Below, piece by piece: positions 10,983 to 23,554 of a stretch of DNA of 64,000 nt (positions are counted from its first letter, which is position 1; each line of letters begins with the position of its first letter). The notes under the pieces were generated by a model. The model worked only from the letters and a program-made list of their open reading frames with translations, had not been told where the DNA came from and ran no database searches. The position numbers and the translations under genes were made by a program. Source of the stretch: Conchocele bisecta (Eukaryota; Mollusca; Bivalvia; Lucinida; Thyasiridae); NCBI GenBank assembly GCA_029237695.1, contig JAQRGA010000118.1, forward strand, positions 1 to 64,000, read 5' to 3'.

Positions 10983-11492
10983 TTAAAGGTACATGACCAC
11001 TCAGTCGGAACAAAGTGTTCTTTATAGGACTTGAATAAGTCCATAATTGTGTCACTATTCCACCACTTCTAAAAATTACAAGTGCCCGCTCTACAGACGT
11101 AATAATTTAGTAATGTTTGTTTTACTGATAGTGACTCGCGGTGTTATCAGGCTATTTTCATGTGCAAATGAGCCATGATATATTTTACTTATTTATACTA
11201 ATTAAATGTGTCAGCTGAACAAATAATATTTTCGACAGATTATAAAGTATGATCATTGCACATCAAAAAATAAATACAGAGAATCAATAGTAATGTCCAT
11301 TAAAATTTTAAGGAAACACGGTTATCGCCCCTGATATCAGTGTGGAATTTACGTCTGATATAAAATGTATAATAATGCCAATCTATACGTGGGGTAATGC
11401 TGAACGAATGTTTATTTTGCCAGAAAATGTTTCAGATGATGTCTTTGATATAAAGAACAGTTTGTGTCTACTGAGTGGGTATGTACCTTTAA
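10983..11492. mobile_element. TTAA MITE, full-length copy 2
   Basis: TTAAAGGTACATGACCACTC at the left, GAGTGGGTATGTACCTTTAA at the right; same internal order as 8459-8921 with an extra GTGTCAGCTGAAC block. Confidence 0.85.
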
Positions 11493-11711
11493 GGAAAATA
11501 TCGAATAATACTTACTTCGGACTGGGCGCGCTTTCAACACTTTCAGCCATTGTTGTTGTTGCTGTAACCACGTGCTCATACACCTTGATAATGTAACACG
11601 AAATAGGGAAAATGTGATCGGGAGATTCTTCACGATGACAAACACTGGTGTAAGCATGATAATTAGAATACAATGATATATATAGATATTTCGTCAAATT
11701 TGGAGTGCACG

Positions 11712-11905
11712 CCAAATCATAGTACACTGGTATGTATTATAATTTCGCAAGCAGTGGGACTGGTATGTATTATAGTGGGACTGGTATGTATTATAGTGGG
11801 ACTGGTATGTATTATAGTGGGACTGCTTGCGAAACTATAATACATACCAGTGTACTATGATTTGGCGTGACTGCTTGCGAAATTATAATGCATACCAATG
11901 TATTA
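11712..11905. repeat. hairpin with tandem loop
   Basis: Stem: CACGCCAAATCATAGTACAC to TTTCGCAAGCAG and its complement. The loop holds tandem copies of a 21-bp unit GGGACTGGTATGTATTATAG. Confidence 0.85.
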
Positions 11906-12049
11906 TGATTTGGCGTGCACTCAAAAAACAGAAATACGAGTTATTTCCCTTACACCATAAGAGATGTCACGTCGGTGGCACTGCATGTGAAAACATTTTC
12001 AAACTGAATTCACCTGGCAGGACAACTATACTATTGCATGTACCTCCGC

Positions 12050-12400
12050 AGGTGTTTGAACAGATGCTCATTATCTTTGTGTCATATGGGTCATTTGGGT
12101 AGATTTTGGTGGATTTCGCTTGTTTTTAGTAATTTACACAGTTTTGTGCAACTTTTAATGCTCGATCATTACAGACAACAAAACTCGTCAATTACCTAAA
12201 CATTCACCGTTCAGAACTTTCGGACACGTGTTATACTGTCAAAGAAACATTTTGTACTTCTAGTTATACGTGTAATTCGTGTAATGTGTGTAATTCGCGA
12301 GAGGTTACGTAAATTGTATGTATCAATGTACCCAAACCACCAGATATACGGAAATAACCCATAAAACTATGAGCCGTTCTTCAAGAACCTGTGTACCTCC
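12050..12400. repeat. dispersed repeat, copy 2
   Basis: Diverged copy of 8085-8440. Again neighbours a TTAA MITE and a hairpin, suggesting that the whole block (hairpin, repeat, MITE) spread or duplicated together. Confidence 0.65.
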
Positions 12401-12589
12401 TGTATAAACAAACTACTTTTCATAAAGGAAGTGGAAATTTGACAGAAACTTCTTTTGTCAAGTTTCAGCGTCAGTTACGAAGAATATGACTGACTTTCGT
12501 AATCACTACATGTATCAGCGCAATACTGCGATATAACAAGAGATGTAACTTTAGATCCGGGTTCATACACTTCACTATATTCCCTTTAA

Positions 12590-13005
12590 TAAATCTTGCA
12601 TCATCTGGTCGGTTTCGGTTTATTTTTGTTCACCTTGTTTACGACCTATGTGGCTGTGACTGGAGAAATGGTGCTTATGAGTTATGCGGCCAGTGTCGTC
12701 CCAGATCAGCCTGCGCAATCGCGCAGTCTGATCAGGGCCTGCACTGTTCGCCATTCCATCAATGAGACACCCGTCAAGCTTCTAATAACCAATATTATCA
12801 GGCTACAGGAGTGTGTTATTTGATCAGGAGCTACACTGGTCACAAATGTCATAAGCCCAATTTCTCCAGTCACAGCCACATATACGCGCGTTCTTCTTCC
12901 ATATTCAAGGCGGGGTATTGTATGACCAGCGTCACGTGTATGGTGTACACCGCCGCCTCCGATAATATTCCCAATATTTGTCTTTTTTTATTTCAAAATA
13001 CTTGA
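12590..13005. repeat. dispersed repeat with GCGCAATCGCGC palindrome
   Basis: Contains CAGATCAGCCTGCGCAATCG / CGCAGTCTGATCAGGGCCTG and CATCAATGAGACACCCGTCA. Related copies lie at 17,030-17,640 (+) and 50,130-50,345 (-). Confidence 0.65.
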
Positions 13006-13110
13006 CAATCGTGCTTGAAATCAAGCAGATTAATTGGCTGAGCCTGAGCTGTGCTAAGGGTCCGGCTTAGCCAATTAAACTGCTTCATTGCGAGTTTAGA
13101 TTGTCAATAA
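13005..13110. repeat. hairpin, GGCTGAGCCTGAGCTGTG family
   Basis: TTGACAATCGTGCTTGAAAT and complementary downstream arm. Similar hairpins at 25,190-25,270 and 25,325-25,412. Confidence 0.7.
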
Positions 13111-13224
13111 CTGTTCAGACACGTTGACATCTGGGACATATTAACGCATGCGGATGTGCACACGATATAGTCACAGGTGGGTAAAGCGTGGCAGGATGGA
13201 AAAGTGGTTAAAATATAATTCCAG

Positions 13225-14775
13225 TGAAACCTCTCTAAACTGGGAGGTCCCCAGTGTGTCCGGCTTAGAGAGGTTTCACTGTAAATCAGGCATCTGGTCA
13301 TTATGAGCCGTAGTTGTGTGCTATGGGAGGTCCCCAGGGTGTCCGGCTTAGAGAGGTTTCACTGTAAATTAGGCGTTTGATCATTTTGAACCGTAGTTGT
13401 GTGCTATGGGAGGTCCCCAGGGTGTCCGGCTTAGAGAGGTTTCACTGTAAATTAGGCGTTTGGTCATTCTGAGCCGTAGTTGTGTGCTATGGGAGGTCCC
13501 CAGGGTGTCCGGCTTAGAGAGGTTTCACTGTAAATCAGGCGTTTTGGTCAATCTGAGCAGTAGTTGTATGCTATGTGAGGTCCCCAGTGTGTCCGGCTTA
13601 GAGAGGTTTCAATGTAAATTAAGTGTTTGGTCATTCTGAGCCGTAATTGTGTGCTATGGGAGGTCCCCAGGGTGTCCGGCTTAGAGAGGTTTCACTGTAA
13701 ATTAGGCGTTTGGTCATTCTGAGCCGTAGTTGTGTGCTATGGGAGGTCCCCAGGGTGTCCGGCTTAGAGAGGTTTCACTGTAAATCAGGCATCTGGTCAT
13801 TATGAGCCGTAGTTGTGTGCTATGGGAGGTCCCCAGGGTGTCCGGCTTAGAGAGGTTTCACTGTAAATTAGGCGTTTGATCATTTTGAACCGTAGTTGTG
13901 TGCTATGGGAGGTCCCCAGGGTGTCCGGCTTAGAGAGGTTTCACTGTAAATTAGGCGTTTGGTCATTCTGAGCCGTAGTTGTGTGCTATGGGAGGTCCCC
14001 AGGGTGTCCGGCTTAGAGAGGTTTCACTGTAAATCAGGCGTTTGGTCAATCTGAGCAGTAGTTGTATGCTATGTGAGGTCCCCAGTGTGTCCGGCTTAGA
14101 GAGGTTTCAATGTAAATTAAGTGTTTGGTCATTCTGAGCCGTAATTGTGTGCTATGGGAGGTCCCCAGGGTGTCCGGCTTAGAGAGGTTTCACTGTAAAT
14201 TAGGCGTTTGGTCATTCTGAGCCGTAGTTGTGTGCTATGGGAGGTCCCCATGGTGTCCGGCTTAGAGAGGTTTCACTGTAAATCAGGCGTTTGATCAATC
14301 TGAGCAGTAGTTGTGTGCTATGGGAGGTCCCCAGGGTGTCCGGCTTAGAGAGGTTTCACTGTAAATTTGGCGTTTGGTCAATCTGAGCAGTAGTTGTGTG
14401 CTATGGGAGGTCCCCAGGGTGTCCGGCTTAGAGAGGTTTCACTGTAAATTAGGCGTTTGGTCATTCTGAGCCGTAGTTGTGTGCTATGGGAGGTCCTCAG
14501 GGTGTCCGGACTAGAGAGGTTTCACTGTAAATCAGGCGTTTGGTCAATCTGAGCAGTAGTTGTGTGCTATGGGAGGTCCCCAGGGTGTCCGGCTTAGAGA
14601 GGTTTCACTGTAAATCAGGCGTTTGGTCAATCTGAGCAGTAGTTGTGTACTATGGGAGGTCCCCAGGGTGTCCGGCTTAGAGAGGTTTCACTGTAAATCA
14701 GGCGTTTGGTCAATCTGAGCTGTAGTTGTGTGCTATGGGAGGTCCCCAGGGTGTCCGGCTTAGAGAGGTTTCAGT
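13225..14775. repeat. 83-bp satellite with 500-bp higher-order repeat
   Basis: About 18 copies of an 83-bp unit (TGGGAGGTCCCCAGGGTGTC, CGGCTTAGAGAGGTTTCACT, GTAAATTAGGCGTTTGGTCA, then the GAGCCGTAGTTGTGTGCTA block). Variant units recur in the same order 500 bp apart: ATCTGGTCATTATGAGCCG at about 13,290 and again at about 13,790. The unit contains half of the dispersed CTCTCTAAACCGGACACC palindrome. Confidence 0.95.
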
Positions 14776-15560
14776 AGTAAGGAGGGTGGGAGCCCAGTGT
14801 CCAAGGTGTAGCATGTAGCATGACCTACTTTTTTCCCGCCAAAAATTTAAATTTTCTCTCCAAAATTCAAAAATTCGAATTAACTGCCATATTTTGATTG
14901 GATGCGCTGCCGTACCCGCCAAAATTCAAGTTTGATTGGATGCGCCGCCGTACCCGCCAAAATTCAATTTTTCCCGCCAAGATGCCGCCGCCAAATTCGC
15001 CCAAGCCCCAAGGTGAAGTGCGACCTCGGTGAGCACTACAGCCAAAATTCAAATTTTCTCCCGCCAATATTTAAACGAGCGTTTTTGATCTCCGCCAAGA
15101 TGCCCCTGCCAACGCTTCGGGACGCGTTTTACTGTCGAAACTTTCGTTAAAAAACCCGCCCCCCTCTCCAAAAGCGTAGCTCCCCGAAAGTAAAAAGGCG
15201 AGACAACGCCGAAACGCCTAGCCTCCAAGACGGTGACGTATATTCTTTGGAGCGTGTTGAGACTCGTTCGAAAATGTTGGTGCGTGTTGAGACTCGTTCC
15301 AGCGGTTATCTTCATATATTCGACCCCGTCTAATGAGTTTAAATATTTCCCGCCAACAGGTGGCGCTGTCGTGATGAGTAATCATTTATATATAGTATAT
15401 CGTGCCAGGCAACTAATATTTCAAATTTCCCACCGACAGAGGGCACTAACGCGATGAGTAATCATTTCAACCAATGAGGGGGCGCTCGAGTATATATATA
15501 TATATATATTAGTCATCAACACATGTCGACCATTTTTGAAATATTTAAACCGATTGGCTG
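14776..15560. other. non-coding region rich in CCCGCCAA motifs
   Basis: No supported gene. At least eight copies of (T)CCCGCCAA/CCGCCAA lie between 14,833 and 15,360, often followed by AATTCAAATTT. Two copies of a block (GATGAGTAATCATTT) with GGTGGCGCTG or GAGGGCACTA follow at 15,350-15,480, then (TA)n at 15,491-15,511. Confidence 0.5.
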
Positions 15561-15999
15561 GCACGCTCATTAACATACTGTTTACTCATGATACTTTCAC
15601 TTTAAATCAGGCATCTGGTCATTCTGAGCCGTAGTTGTGTGTTATGCGATCACTAATATACATTAGCATCACCTGAGATAAATGACCAAGAAATTCATCA
15701 AAAGTAAGATCACATGTGTTTCTTGGTGTCCGGATTAGAGAGGTTCACCTGTACGTTTTGAAACCAGCAGAAAGTCAAGGAAATGACGGTTGCAATGAAA
15801 ACAAAAAGACCTCTCTAATAAGGAAAATTATAACAATTGTATCATCCCCGCAACGCTTTAACAGCCTGTGTATATACATTGTAATATCATTTGGACAACA
15901 GCCCATCATTTATAGCAATACACTATTACTAAGTCAGTCACCAGTGTTGTTGTATTCATCTAAATATATGATACTCCCATAGAAGTAGCAAGAACGTGG
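15561..15999. other. non-coding, repeat fragments
   Basis: Contains a fragment of the 83-bp unit at 15,605-15,640 (GGCATCTGGTCATTCTGAGC) and another at 15,725-15,755 (GGTGTCCGGATTAGAGAGG). Nothing else recognised. Confidence 0.5.
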
Positions 16000-16421
16000 T
16001 TAAAGGTGCATTCCCACTCAGTAGGCACAAAATGTTCGCTATATCAAACACATCGTCTCAGACATTTTCTGGCAAAAATAATCTATCATTCACCATTTTA
16101 TATCAGACGTAAATTTCCACACTGATATCAGGGGCGATAACCGTGTTTCCTTAAAATGTTAACGGACATTACTATTTATTCTCTGTATTTATTGTTTGAT
16201 GATCATACTTAATAATCTGTCAAAAATATTATTTTCCAGGTGACGCATTTAATTAGCATAAATAAGTAAAAAATATCACGCCTCTTTTGCATATGAAAAT
16301 AGCCTGATACCACCGCGAGTCACAATCAGTAAAATAAATATTGGAATAGTGACACAATTATACACTTACTTAATTCCTATAAAGAACATGTTATACCTAC
16401 TGAGTGGACATGTACCTTTAA
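16000..16421. mobile_element. TTAA MITE, full-length copy 3 (opposite orientation)
   Basis: TTAAAGGTGCATTCCCACTC at the left, GAGTGGACATGTACCTTTAA at the right. Internal blocks run in the reverse order relative to copies 1 and 2. Confidence 0.85.
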
Positions 16422-16537
16422 TAACTAGGTTACGTGTAGATATGCCGCTGATACTAGTTTAACCACGTAGAATGTCTGAAACGAAATGTGTCAGCTGTCA
16501 GCTGTCAGTTGTTTCATATGTAGAAATGTTCTCAATA

Positions 16538-16605
16538 ATAACATAGTTTGGCCGTAATTTAGAATCATTACCATTGGAAATGATTCTAAATTGCGGCCAA
16601 ATCAA
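16538..16605. repeat. short hairpin
   Basis: TTTGGCCGTAATTTAGAATC and GATTCTAAATTGCGGCCAAA form a 20-bp stem around ATTACCATTGGAAAT. Confidence 0.85.
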
Positions 16606-16674
16606 GTATTTGTTGATAAAATTGGAAATTAAAATATAAACAGCAGAAGACAAAATTTACTCTATAATTTCCTG

Positions 16675-16920
16675 TATGCAAATGAGGAGGACATTTTTCA
16701 TATATCTATAATAATTAAATGCGTCACCTGAATAAACGTGTTATGATCATTGCACATCAAACATAAAGAGAATAAATAGTTTCTGTCTTAAGCAAACACG
16801 GTTATCGTCCCTGATATAAAAAGTGGCAATTAACGTTTGATACAATAATGCCAATTAACATGTCCGGTAATGGTAAATGAATGTTTATTTTGTCCGAAAG
16901 AAAATGTCACTGATAATTTA
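16675..16920. mobile_element. TTAA MITE fragment
   Basis: Carries TGCAAATGAGG, the ATCATTGCACATCAAA block, CGGTTATCG and GAATGTTTATTTTGTC in MITE order, without terminal repeats. Confidence 0.6.
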
Positions 16921-17029
16921 ACCTGGGATACGGGAGAGCAGGTTTAATTTCCCTTACGCACTGGGCCACAATGCTCAAATACTGACCAACTGGCCTTACA
17001 GCCTGTATGCCAATTACAGATCCTGATTT

Positions 17030-18235
17030 ACTATATCTTTATCAGGAGCTACACTGGTCACAAATCCAATAAGCCCCATTTCTCCAGACACATACATATA
17101 CAATATATTATAGATAAAAGCAAACTCCCGTCATTCGAAAAGTCATCAGCTGGACTTGAAATTATGACACATGACAAACGAGCCCAGAAGTTTTGAAAAA
17201 GTCAACATTATGTTTTAAATTGCTACCAATGAAATATTAACGTGATTCTAAAGTGGGTTAGTGCATCAACTAATATGTGAATTTGACTGGACAATTGGGG
17301 TATATTAGTTTTGCGACCAGTGTAGATCCAGATCAGCCTGTGCATCTGCACAGTCTGATTAGGATCTGCAATGTACGCCATGCCATCAATGAAACACCCG
17401 TCATGCTTCTAACAAGCAATGCTGATCGTTATTAGACTACAGGAGTCCGCTATTTGATTATAATCTACGCTGACCCCGAAAATCGCATAAGCCGAATTTC
17501 CCCAGTCACAGCCACCTATAACACGTTGGGTGTTCCCAAACCATACAAACGAAAATCTAATGGAAAACGCAGTAATAACGATCATTTCAGTGTATTTAAA
17601 CATATGCAGAGAAACGAGTATCGATTTTTTTCCGTTCGTGTAAAAGATATGATCGTTTAAATACCCGGCTTTCAACTGCATGTATAATAAACGCCTGTCG
17701 TCTCTTTCAACGCATCGTTTTTGGCATATTTTTCCTTGTGTTAGTTAAATGATTTCGTTGATTTGAACACGAAAAGCTATGTCAAAACGATGTGTAAACG
17801 ATACTCAATCAGTAGTCAATCGTTCGTTTGAGGAAGCAGGAACATATCCCCACTTTACACCGATAGTCAAGACAACCACGCACTGATGATAGCGACACAA
17901 GTACATGTCACTGATTTAACGAACATTTCAATTGAAACATCGAGTTATGAACAGAACATCATGTTTCGGATATACATGTATGTCAGACGTTGCAAGGCTC
18001 ACGAAGAGATAGACGGACGACGGTACATTCACTGTGTCGGTCACACAATCAATCAATCAATGAATCAGAATTTGGAGTTATTACAGGTGGCTTGCCCGAA
18101 ATAATCTGCCAATATTGGTATTTTATATTTCCAAATACTATAATAATACATGTATTATGCTTGACATGAAATGCGGGTTGCGATCGCAAATAGATGCTGA
18201 GAAACGTTGGCATCTGTGCAAGATTGACGCATGCG
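17030..18235. other. non-coding; dispersed repeat copy plus unassigned sequence
   Basis: 17,030-17,110 and 17,300-17,520 match the family at 12,590 (GTGTAGATCCAGATCAGCCT; CACAGTCTGATTAGGATCTG). 17,640-18,235 shows no gene, hairpin or repeat that I can support. Confidence 0.45.
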
Positions 18236-18239
18236 GTTG

Positions 18240-21200
18240 TGTAACAGGGAGAGTCTATTCTCCATGTTAATATATAGTGCATGGTTACGGGGAGAGTATA
18301 TTCTCCATGTTAATATATAGTGCGTGGTTACAGGGAGAGTCTATTCTCCATGTTAATATATAGTGCGTGGTTACAGGGAGAGTATATTCTCCATGTTAAT
18401 ATATAGTGCGTGGTTACAGGGAGAGTCTATTCTCCATGTTAATATATAGCGCGTGGTTACAGGGAGAGTCTATTCTCCATGTTAATATATAGCGCGTGGT
18501 TACAGGGAGAGTCTATTCTCCATGTTAATATATAGCGAGTGGTTACAGGGAGAGTCTATTCTCCATGCTGATATATAGCGCGTGGTTACAGGGAGAGTCA
18601 ATTCTCCCATGTTAATATATAGCGCGGTGGTTACAGGGAGAGTCCCATTCTCCATGGTTAATATATAGCGTGGTTACAGGGAGAGTCTATTCTCCAGTTA
18701 ATAATTTAGCGCGTGGTTACAGGAGAGTCTATTCTTCATGTTAATATATAGTGCGTGGTTACGGGGAGAGTCTATTCTCCATGTTAATATATAGTGCGTG
18801 GTTACAGGGAGAGTATATTCTCATGTTATATAAGGGGGAGCGTGGTTAAGGGGGAGTCTATTCTCATTGTTAAATATATTGCACGTGGTTACAGGGAGAG
18901 TTTATTCTCCATTGTTAAATATAGCGGTGGTTTACAGGGAGAGGTTTATTCTCCATGTTAAATATATAGTGCGTGGTTACGGGAGAGTCTATTCTCCATG
19001 TTAATTATATAGCCGTGGTTACAGGGAGAGTCTTTTTCTCCATTTTAATAATTAGCGCGTGGTTACAGGGGAGAGTTTATCCATGTTAATATATAGTCAG
19101 CGTGGTTACGGGAGGAGTATGGGTTCTATTTTATGTTAATATTTTAGGCGTGGTTAAACAGGAGTATTCTCCATGTTTAATATATAGGTGTTACAGGGAG
19201 AGTTTTTCTCATTTTAAATTAAATTTTATAGTGCGTTACGGGTTAGGGAGAGTCTATTCTTCCTTGTTAATTATTATAGTGCGGTGGTTAAGGGGAGAGT
19301 ATATTATCCATGTTAATAATTATAGTGGGTGTTACAGGAGTTATTCTCCATGGTTAATATATAGGCTTTGGTACAGGGAGAGTCTATTTCTCCATTGTTA
19401 AATATATCGTCGTTGGTTACAGGGAGAGTTATTCTCCATTGTTAAATATAGTGCTTGGTTTCAAGGGAGTCTATTTTCCATGTTAATTATAGCGGCCCGT
19501 GGTTACCGGGAGAGTTTATTCCTCCATGTTAATATATAGTGGGGTTATTCAGGGAGAGGATTGTCCATGTTAATATATAGCGCTGTGGTTACAGGGAGAG
19601 TCTATTCTCCATGTTAAAAAAATATATACGCGTGGTTTACAGGGAGGGAGTTTATTCTCCATGTTAATTTATTAGTGCGTGGTTAGGGAGAGTCTATTCT
19701 CCATGTTAATATATAGCGCGTGGTTAAAGGGAGGAGTCTATTTCATTGTTTAAATTATATGGTGGTTAAGGGAGAGTTCTACCTTTCTTTTAATATATAC
19801 TGCGTGGTTACGGGGAGAGGGTTTTTAATCTTCCATGTTAATATATAGTGCTTGGTTACGGGAGAGTCTATTATGTTTAATATTTAGGCGTGGGGTTTAC
19901 AGGGGAGTTATTTCTCCATGTGAATATATAGCGATGGTTTACAGGGGAGCTATTCTCCTGTTAATATATTCGCCATGGTTACAGGGAGAGTCTAATTCTC
20001 AAGTTTATTATTATAGTGCGTGGTTACAGGGAGAGTCCTATTCTCCAGTTTTAATTTATTAGCGGGCGTGGGTTACAGGGGAGTCTATTCTCCATGTTAA
20101 TATATATCGCGTGGTTACAGGGAGAGTATTCTCCATGTTAATATATAGCGCATGGGTACCAGGAGGTCTTTCTCCTGTTAATTATAGCGCGTGGTACAGG
20201 GTGAGTCTTTAGGTTTCTACCATGTTAATATATAGCGCGGTGGTTTACAGGGGAGAGGTCTTATTCTTCTGTTTAATATATAGGTGGTTAACGGGGAGGA
20301 GTTATTCTCCATGGTTAATATATCAGTGCGTTGGTTACAGGGAGAGTCTATTCTTATGTATATAGTGCGTGGTTACGGGGAGAGTATTCTCCATGTTATA
20401 TAGTGGCGTGGTTACAGAGAGTCTATTCTCCATGTATATAGTCATGAGTCGTGGTTACAGGGAGAGTCTATTCTCATGTTAATATATAGTGCGTGGTTAC
20501 AGGGAGAGTCTATCCATGCCATATATACGCGTGGTTACGGGAGAGTCTATTCTCCATGTTATTATATAGTGGTTACGGAGAGTCTATTCTTCATGTTAAT
20601 ATATAGCGCGTGGTTACAGGGAGAGTCTAGGTTCTCATGGTTAATACTATAGTGCTGGTTACGGGGAGTCATTCTCCATGTATATAGTCGTGGTTACGGG
20701 AGAGTCCTATATCATTGTATATATAGCGCGTGGTTACAGGGAGAGTCTATTTCTCCATGTTAATATATAGCGCATGGTTACAGGGAGAGCTTATTCTCCA
20801 GGTTGTTAATATATAGCGCGTGGTTACAGGGAGAGTCATTCTTCATGTTAATATATAGTGCGTGTTACGGGGAGAGTCTATTCTCCATGTTAATACATAG
20901 TGCGTTGTTACAGGGGAGAGTCTATTCTCCATGTTAATATATAGGTGGCGTATGTGTTAATATAGGGTTAGCCGAGGTGGTTACAGGGAGAGTCTATCCA
21001 TGTTAATATATAGTGCGTGGTTACGGGAGAGTCTATTCTCATGTTAATATATAGCGGCGTGTACGGGAGGGAGTCTATTCTCCATGTTAAGTATTATAGT
21101 GCGTTGGTGTTAATATATAGCGCGGGGTGTTACCAGGTTAGAGTCTATTATCCATGTTAATATATAGCGCGTGGTTACAGGGAGAGTCTATTCTCCATGT

Positions 21201-21650
21201 TAATATACTAGCGCGTGGTTACAGGGAGAGTTCTATTCTCTTGTATGAATATAGCGCGTTGGTTACAGAGTGTCTATTCTCATGTTAATATATAGCGCGT
21301 GTTTACAGGGAGAGTCTATTCTTCCATGTTAATATATAGTGCGTGGTTACGGGGAGAGTCTATTCTCCATGTTAATATATAGCGCGGTTGTTCTCCAGGG
21401 AGTGTTCTCATTCTCCATGTTAATATATAGCGCGTGGTTACAGGGAGTGTCTATTCTCCATGTTAATATAGAGCGTGGTTACAGGGAGAGTCTATTCTTC
21501 CATTGTCTATCCATGTACATAGCGCGTGGTTACAGGGAGAGTCTATTCTCCATGTTAATATATAGCGTGGCGTGTTAATATATAGGCGCGGGTTAGTTAC
21601 AGAGAGTTTATTCTTCTCCTGTTAATATATAGCGCGTGGTTTACGACAAT
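18240..21650. repeat. 43-bp satellite, about 80 copies
   Basis: Unit: GTGGTTACAGGGAGAGTCTA followed by TTCTCCATGTTAATATATAG and CGC/TGC; it contains the small inverted repeat GGAGA...TCTCC. 18,240-18,600 is nearly perfect, whereas 18,800-21,640 is full of one- to several-base gains and losses. Confidence 0.95.
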
Positions 21651-22480
21651 GCTGTTATAAACGATCTACTGATTTTTCCACTGAATACATTTGTAATTTC
21701 ACATCGGGAGTACACGTCATGTTTCAATCCTGAATGTTTTCGTATATGTGAAAGAATCATTCAAGAAGTAATATTCAATTGTTAATACACTAGCGAGCGA
21801 AACATTAGTTTATTAAAAAGTCAATATGTGAACTATTACATACTCATTGGTTGCCCAGCCTTCTTCTCGTGCTCATGTCTGTCTGAGCTTCGTGCAAGTC
21901 CCGCCAAAAGTCGTCCAAGTCCCGCTTTCGACTTTCGATAGGACTATTAAGATATGACAAGTGTTCGTTTAACACCCACGCGCAATGTACATATACGCGT
22001 CTGAACAGGATGCATGGCAAGTGGATTTCTGACAACAAGCCATCACGTCTGGATATAAATAAATATATCACTATGTGATTAATTGAGACGACATGTTATG
22101 CTTTCATTGGTCGAGAAACTAGGGCAAGCAATAAGAATGCATATCGGATACATTACGTCCGTGTAAAAATAATGTTGAATATATTGTCAAAACTAGCAGC
22201 CGTTGTGAGAGGTCGCGTGTACGATTTCTGTCCATCCCGTGTACATTTATAAACACTTCAGACACTCTCTAATACTACGGTCATGGTCATATCTCAATAT
22301 TTCCCATAAATGATGTCGAAAATTGACGCACAATTCAGAGCTCACTCGGAATTGAATTTCGTCAATTTCACCCACGATTTACGGAAAACTTGGATTGGCT
22401 GATTATCGAAAACAATATCGGCATACTACGGCGGACTTGGGAGGTACATATATACCAAATACATATACAGTGAAACCTCA
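21651..22480. other. no supported gene
   Basis: AT-rich. A 75-codon frame on the - strand (21,844-22,071) has no recognised domain or homology that I can name. 22,265-22,390 contains weak inverted repeats with TGACGTCGAAAATTGACG-like sequence of the foldback family. Confidence 0.4.
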
Positions 22481-22484
22481 CACC

Positions 22485-22680
22485 AAGAAAACCTATGATC
22501 TTATTGTTGATTTGTTTCTTGGGCATTTATCTCGGGTGATAATGTCTGTTCGTGATCGCATAGCACACAACTATGGCTCAGAATGATCAAATGTCTGATT
22601 TACAGTGAAACGTCTCTAAGCCGGACACACTGGGGACCTCCCAGGGTGTCCGGTTTAGAGAGGTTACACTGCACAGCCAT
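22485..22680. repeat. CTCTCTAAACCGGACACC foldback copy
   Basis: GTGAAACGTCTCTAAGCCGG and CCGGTTTAGAGAGGTTACAC around CTGGGGACCTCCCAGG; flanked on the left by a reversed partial copy of the 83-bp unit (ATCGCATAGCACACAACTAT). Confidence 0.8.
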
Positions 22681-22785
22681 AAATCCTTGATGTATACGTA
22701 GACACCGACTAAGCCTATTCCTGTATAGTTGTTGGAGTGTGACCTACATACGGTGACTGCTATGTTGGTCTTTTCTGAAAATTAC

Positions 22786-22856
22786 TTGCAAAAAGTACAG
22801 ATGCTGATGAGGCGATCGTTACGAGCCGGCTCATCTGGATATAAAGTGTTTGAAAA
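22786..22856. repeat. short palindromic repeat (GAGCCGGCTCGTAACGAG family)
   Basis: TACAGATGCTGATGAGGCGA / GAGCCGGCTCATCTGGATAT. Same family as 2018-2125. Confidence 0.65.
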
Positions 22857-23039
22857 CATCACAAAATAGGTCTGTAGTGTTGAAAGGGTTATTACATGTG
22901 CGATGATCATTGTTTATCGTGCTCTGTGCAATGTCATATGGTCAATCATATCAGGGCCGAAAATGGTATTATATAATGCAAACTAGCGAAAATAGTAGAC
23001 AATGAGTTACCATGGTATGACTAAACACCAGTGGGCAGT

Positions 23040-23275
23040 GTCACTAAATTTCGTACGACTAAAATGTTCGTAAGTGCAAACTTATGATAGTCTGTAAATT
23101 TCACATTCATTTGACACTATTTTCTTGTAAACAATTATTGGATTTACATTTATTGAACATATGCGCATATGCAGCATATGCTCAATAAATGTAAATCCAT
23201 AAATTTTAATTTACAGACGATCTTAAATTTGCAATTACGAACATTTTAATCGTAAGAAGTTTAGTGAAACGGGCC
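23040..23275. mobile_element. foldback MITE, copy B
   Basis: CTAAATTTCGTACGACTAAA to the central GGATTTACATTTATTGAACA / TGCTCAATAAATGTAAATCC, and outer right arm ACGAACATTTTAATCGTAAG. Same architecture as copies at 4545 and 25,645. Confidence 0.8.
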
Positions 23276-23554
23276 CCATACTGAGGAGATATATGTCGAT
23301 CTGTGACTACGCTGAAAATCGCGGACGCACTTCGTTACTATATATTGTACTAATGTAGGTTTGGTGACAACGACCGTATATTGTCTAATCCGTACCCAGA
23401 GGGCGTCCGAGTACCGATATCCGGAATGTCACTTCCAAAACATAATTCACGCCCTGTAGCCATCGTACCGGATACACATACAGATAATTACGATAACATC
23501 AACATGAAACTACATGGAGTTAGTAAAACAACGAAACAAGAACATACGAGACAA

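Noticed and set aside
21844..22071. 75-codon - strand ORF ending TDMSTRRRLGNQ
   Set aside because: No splice-bounded structure, no domain and no neighbouring exons; composition is not distinct.
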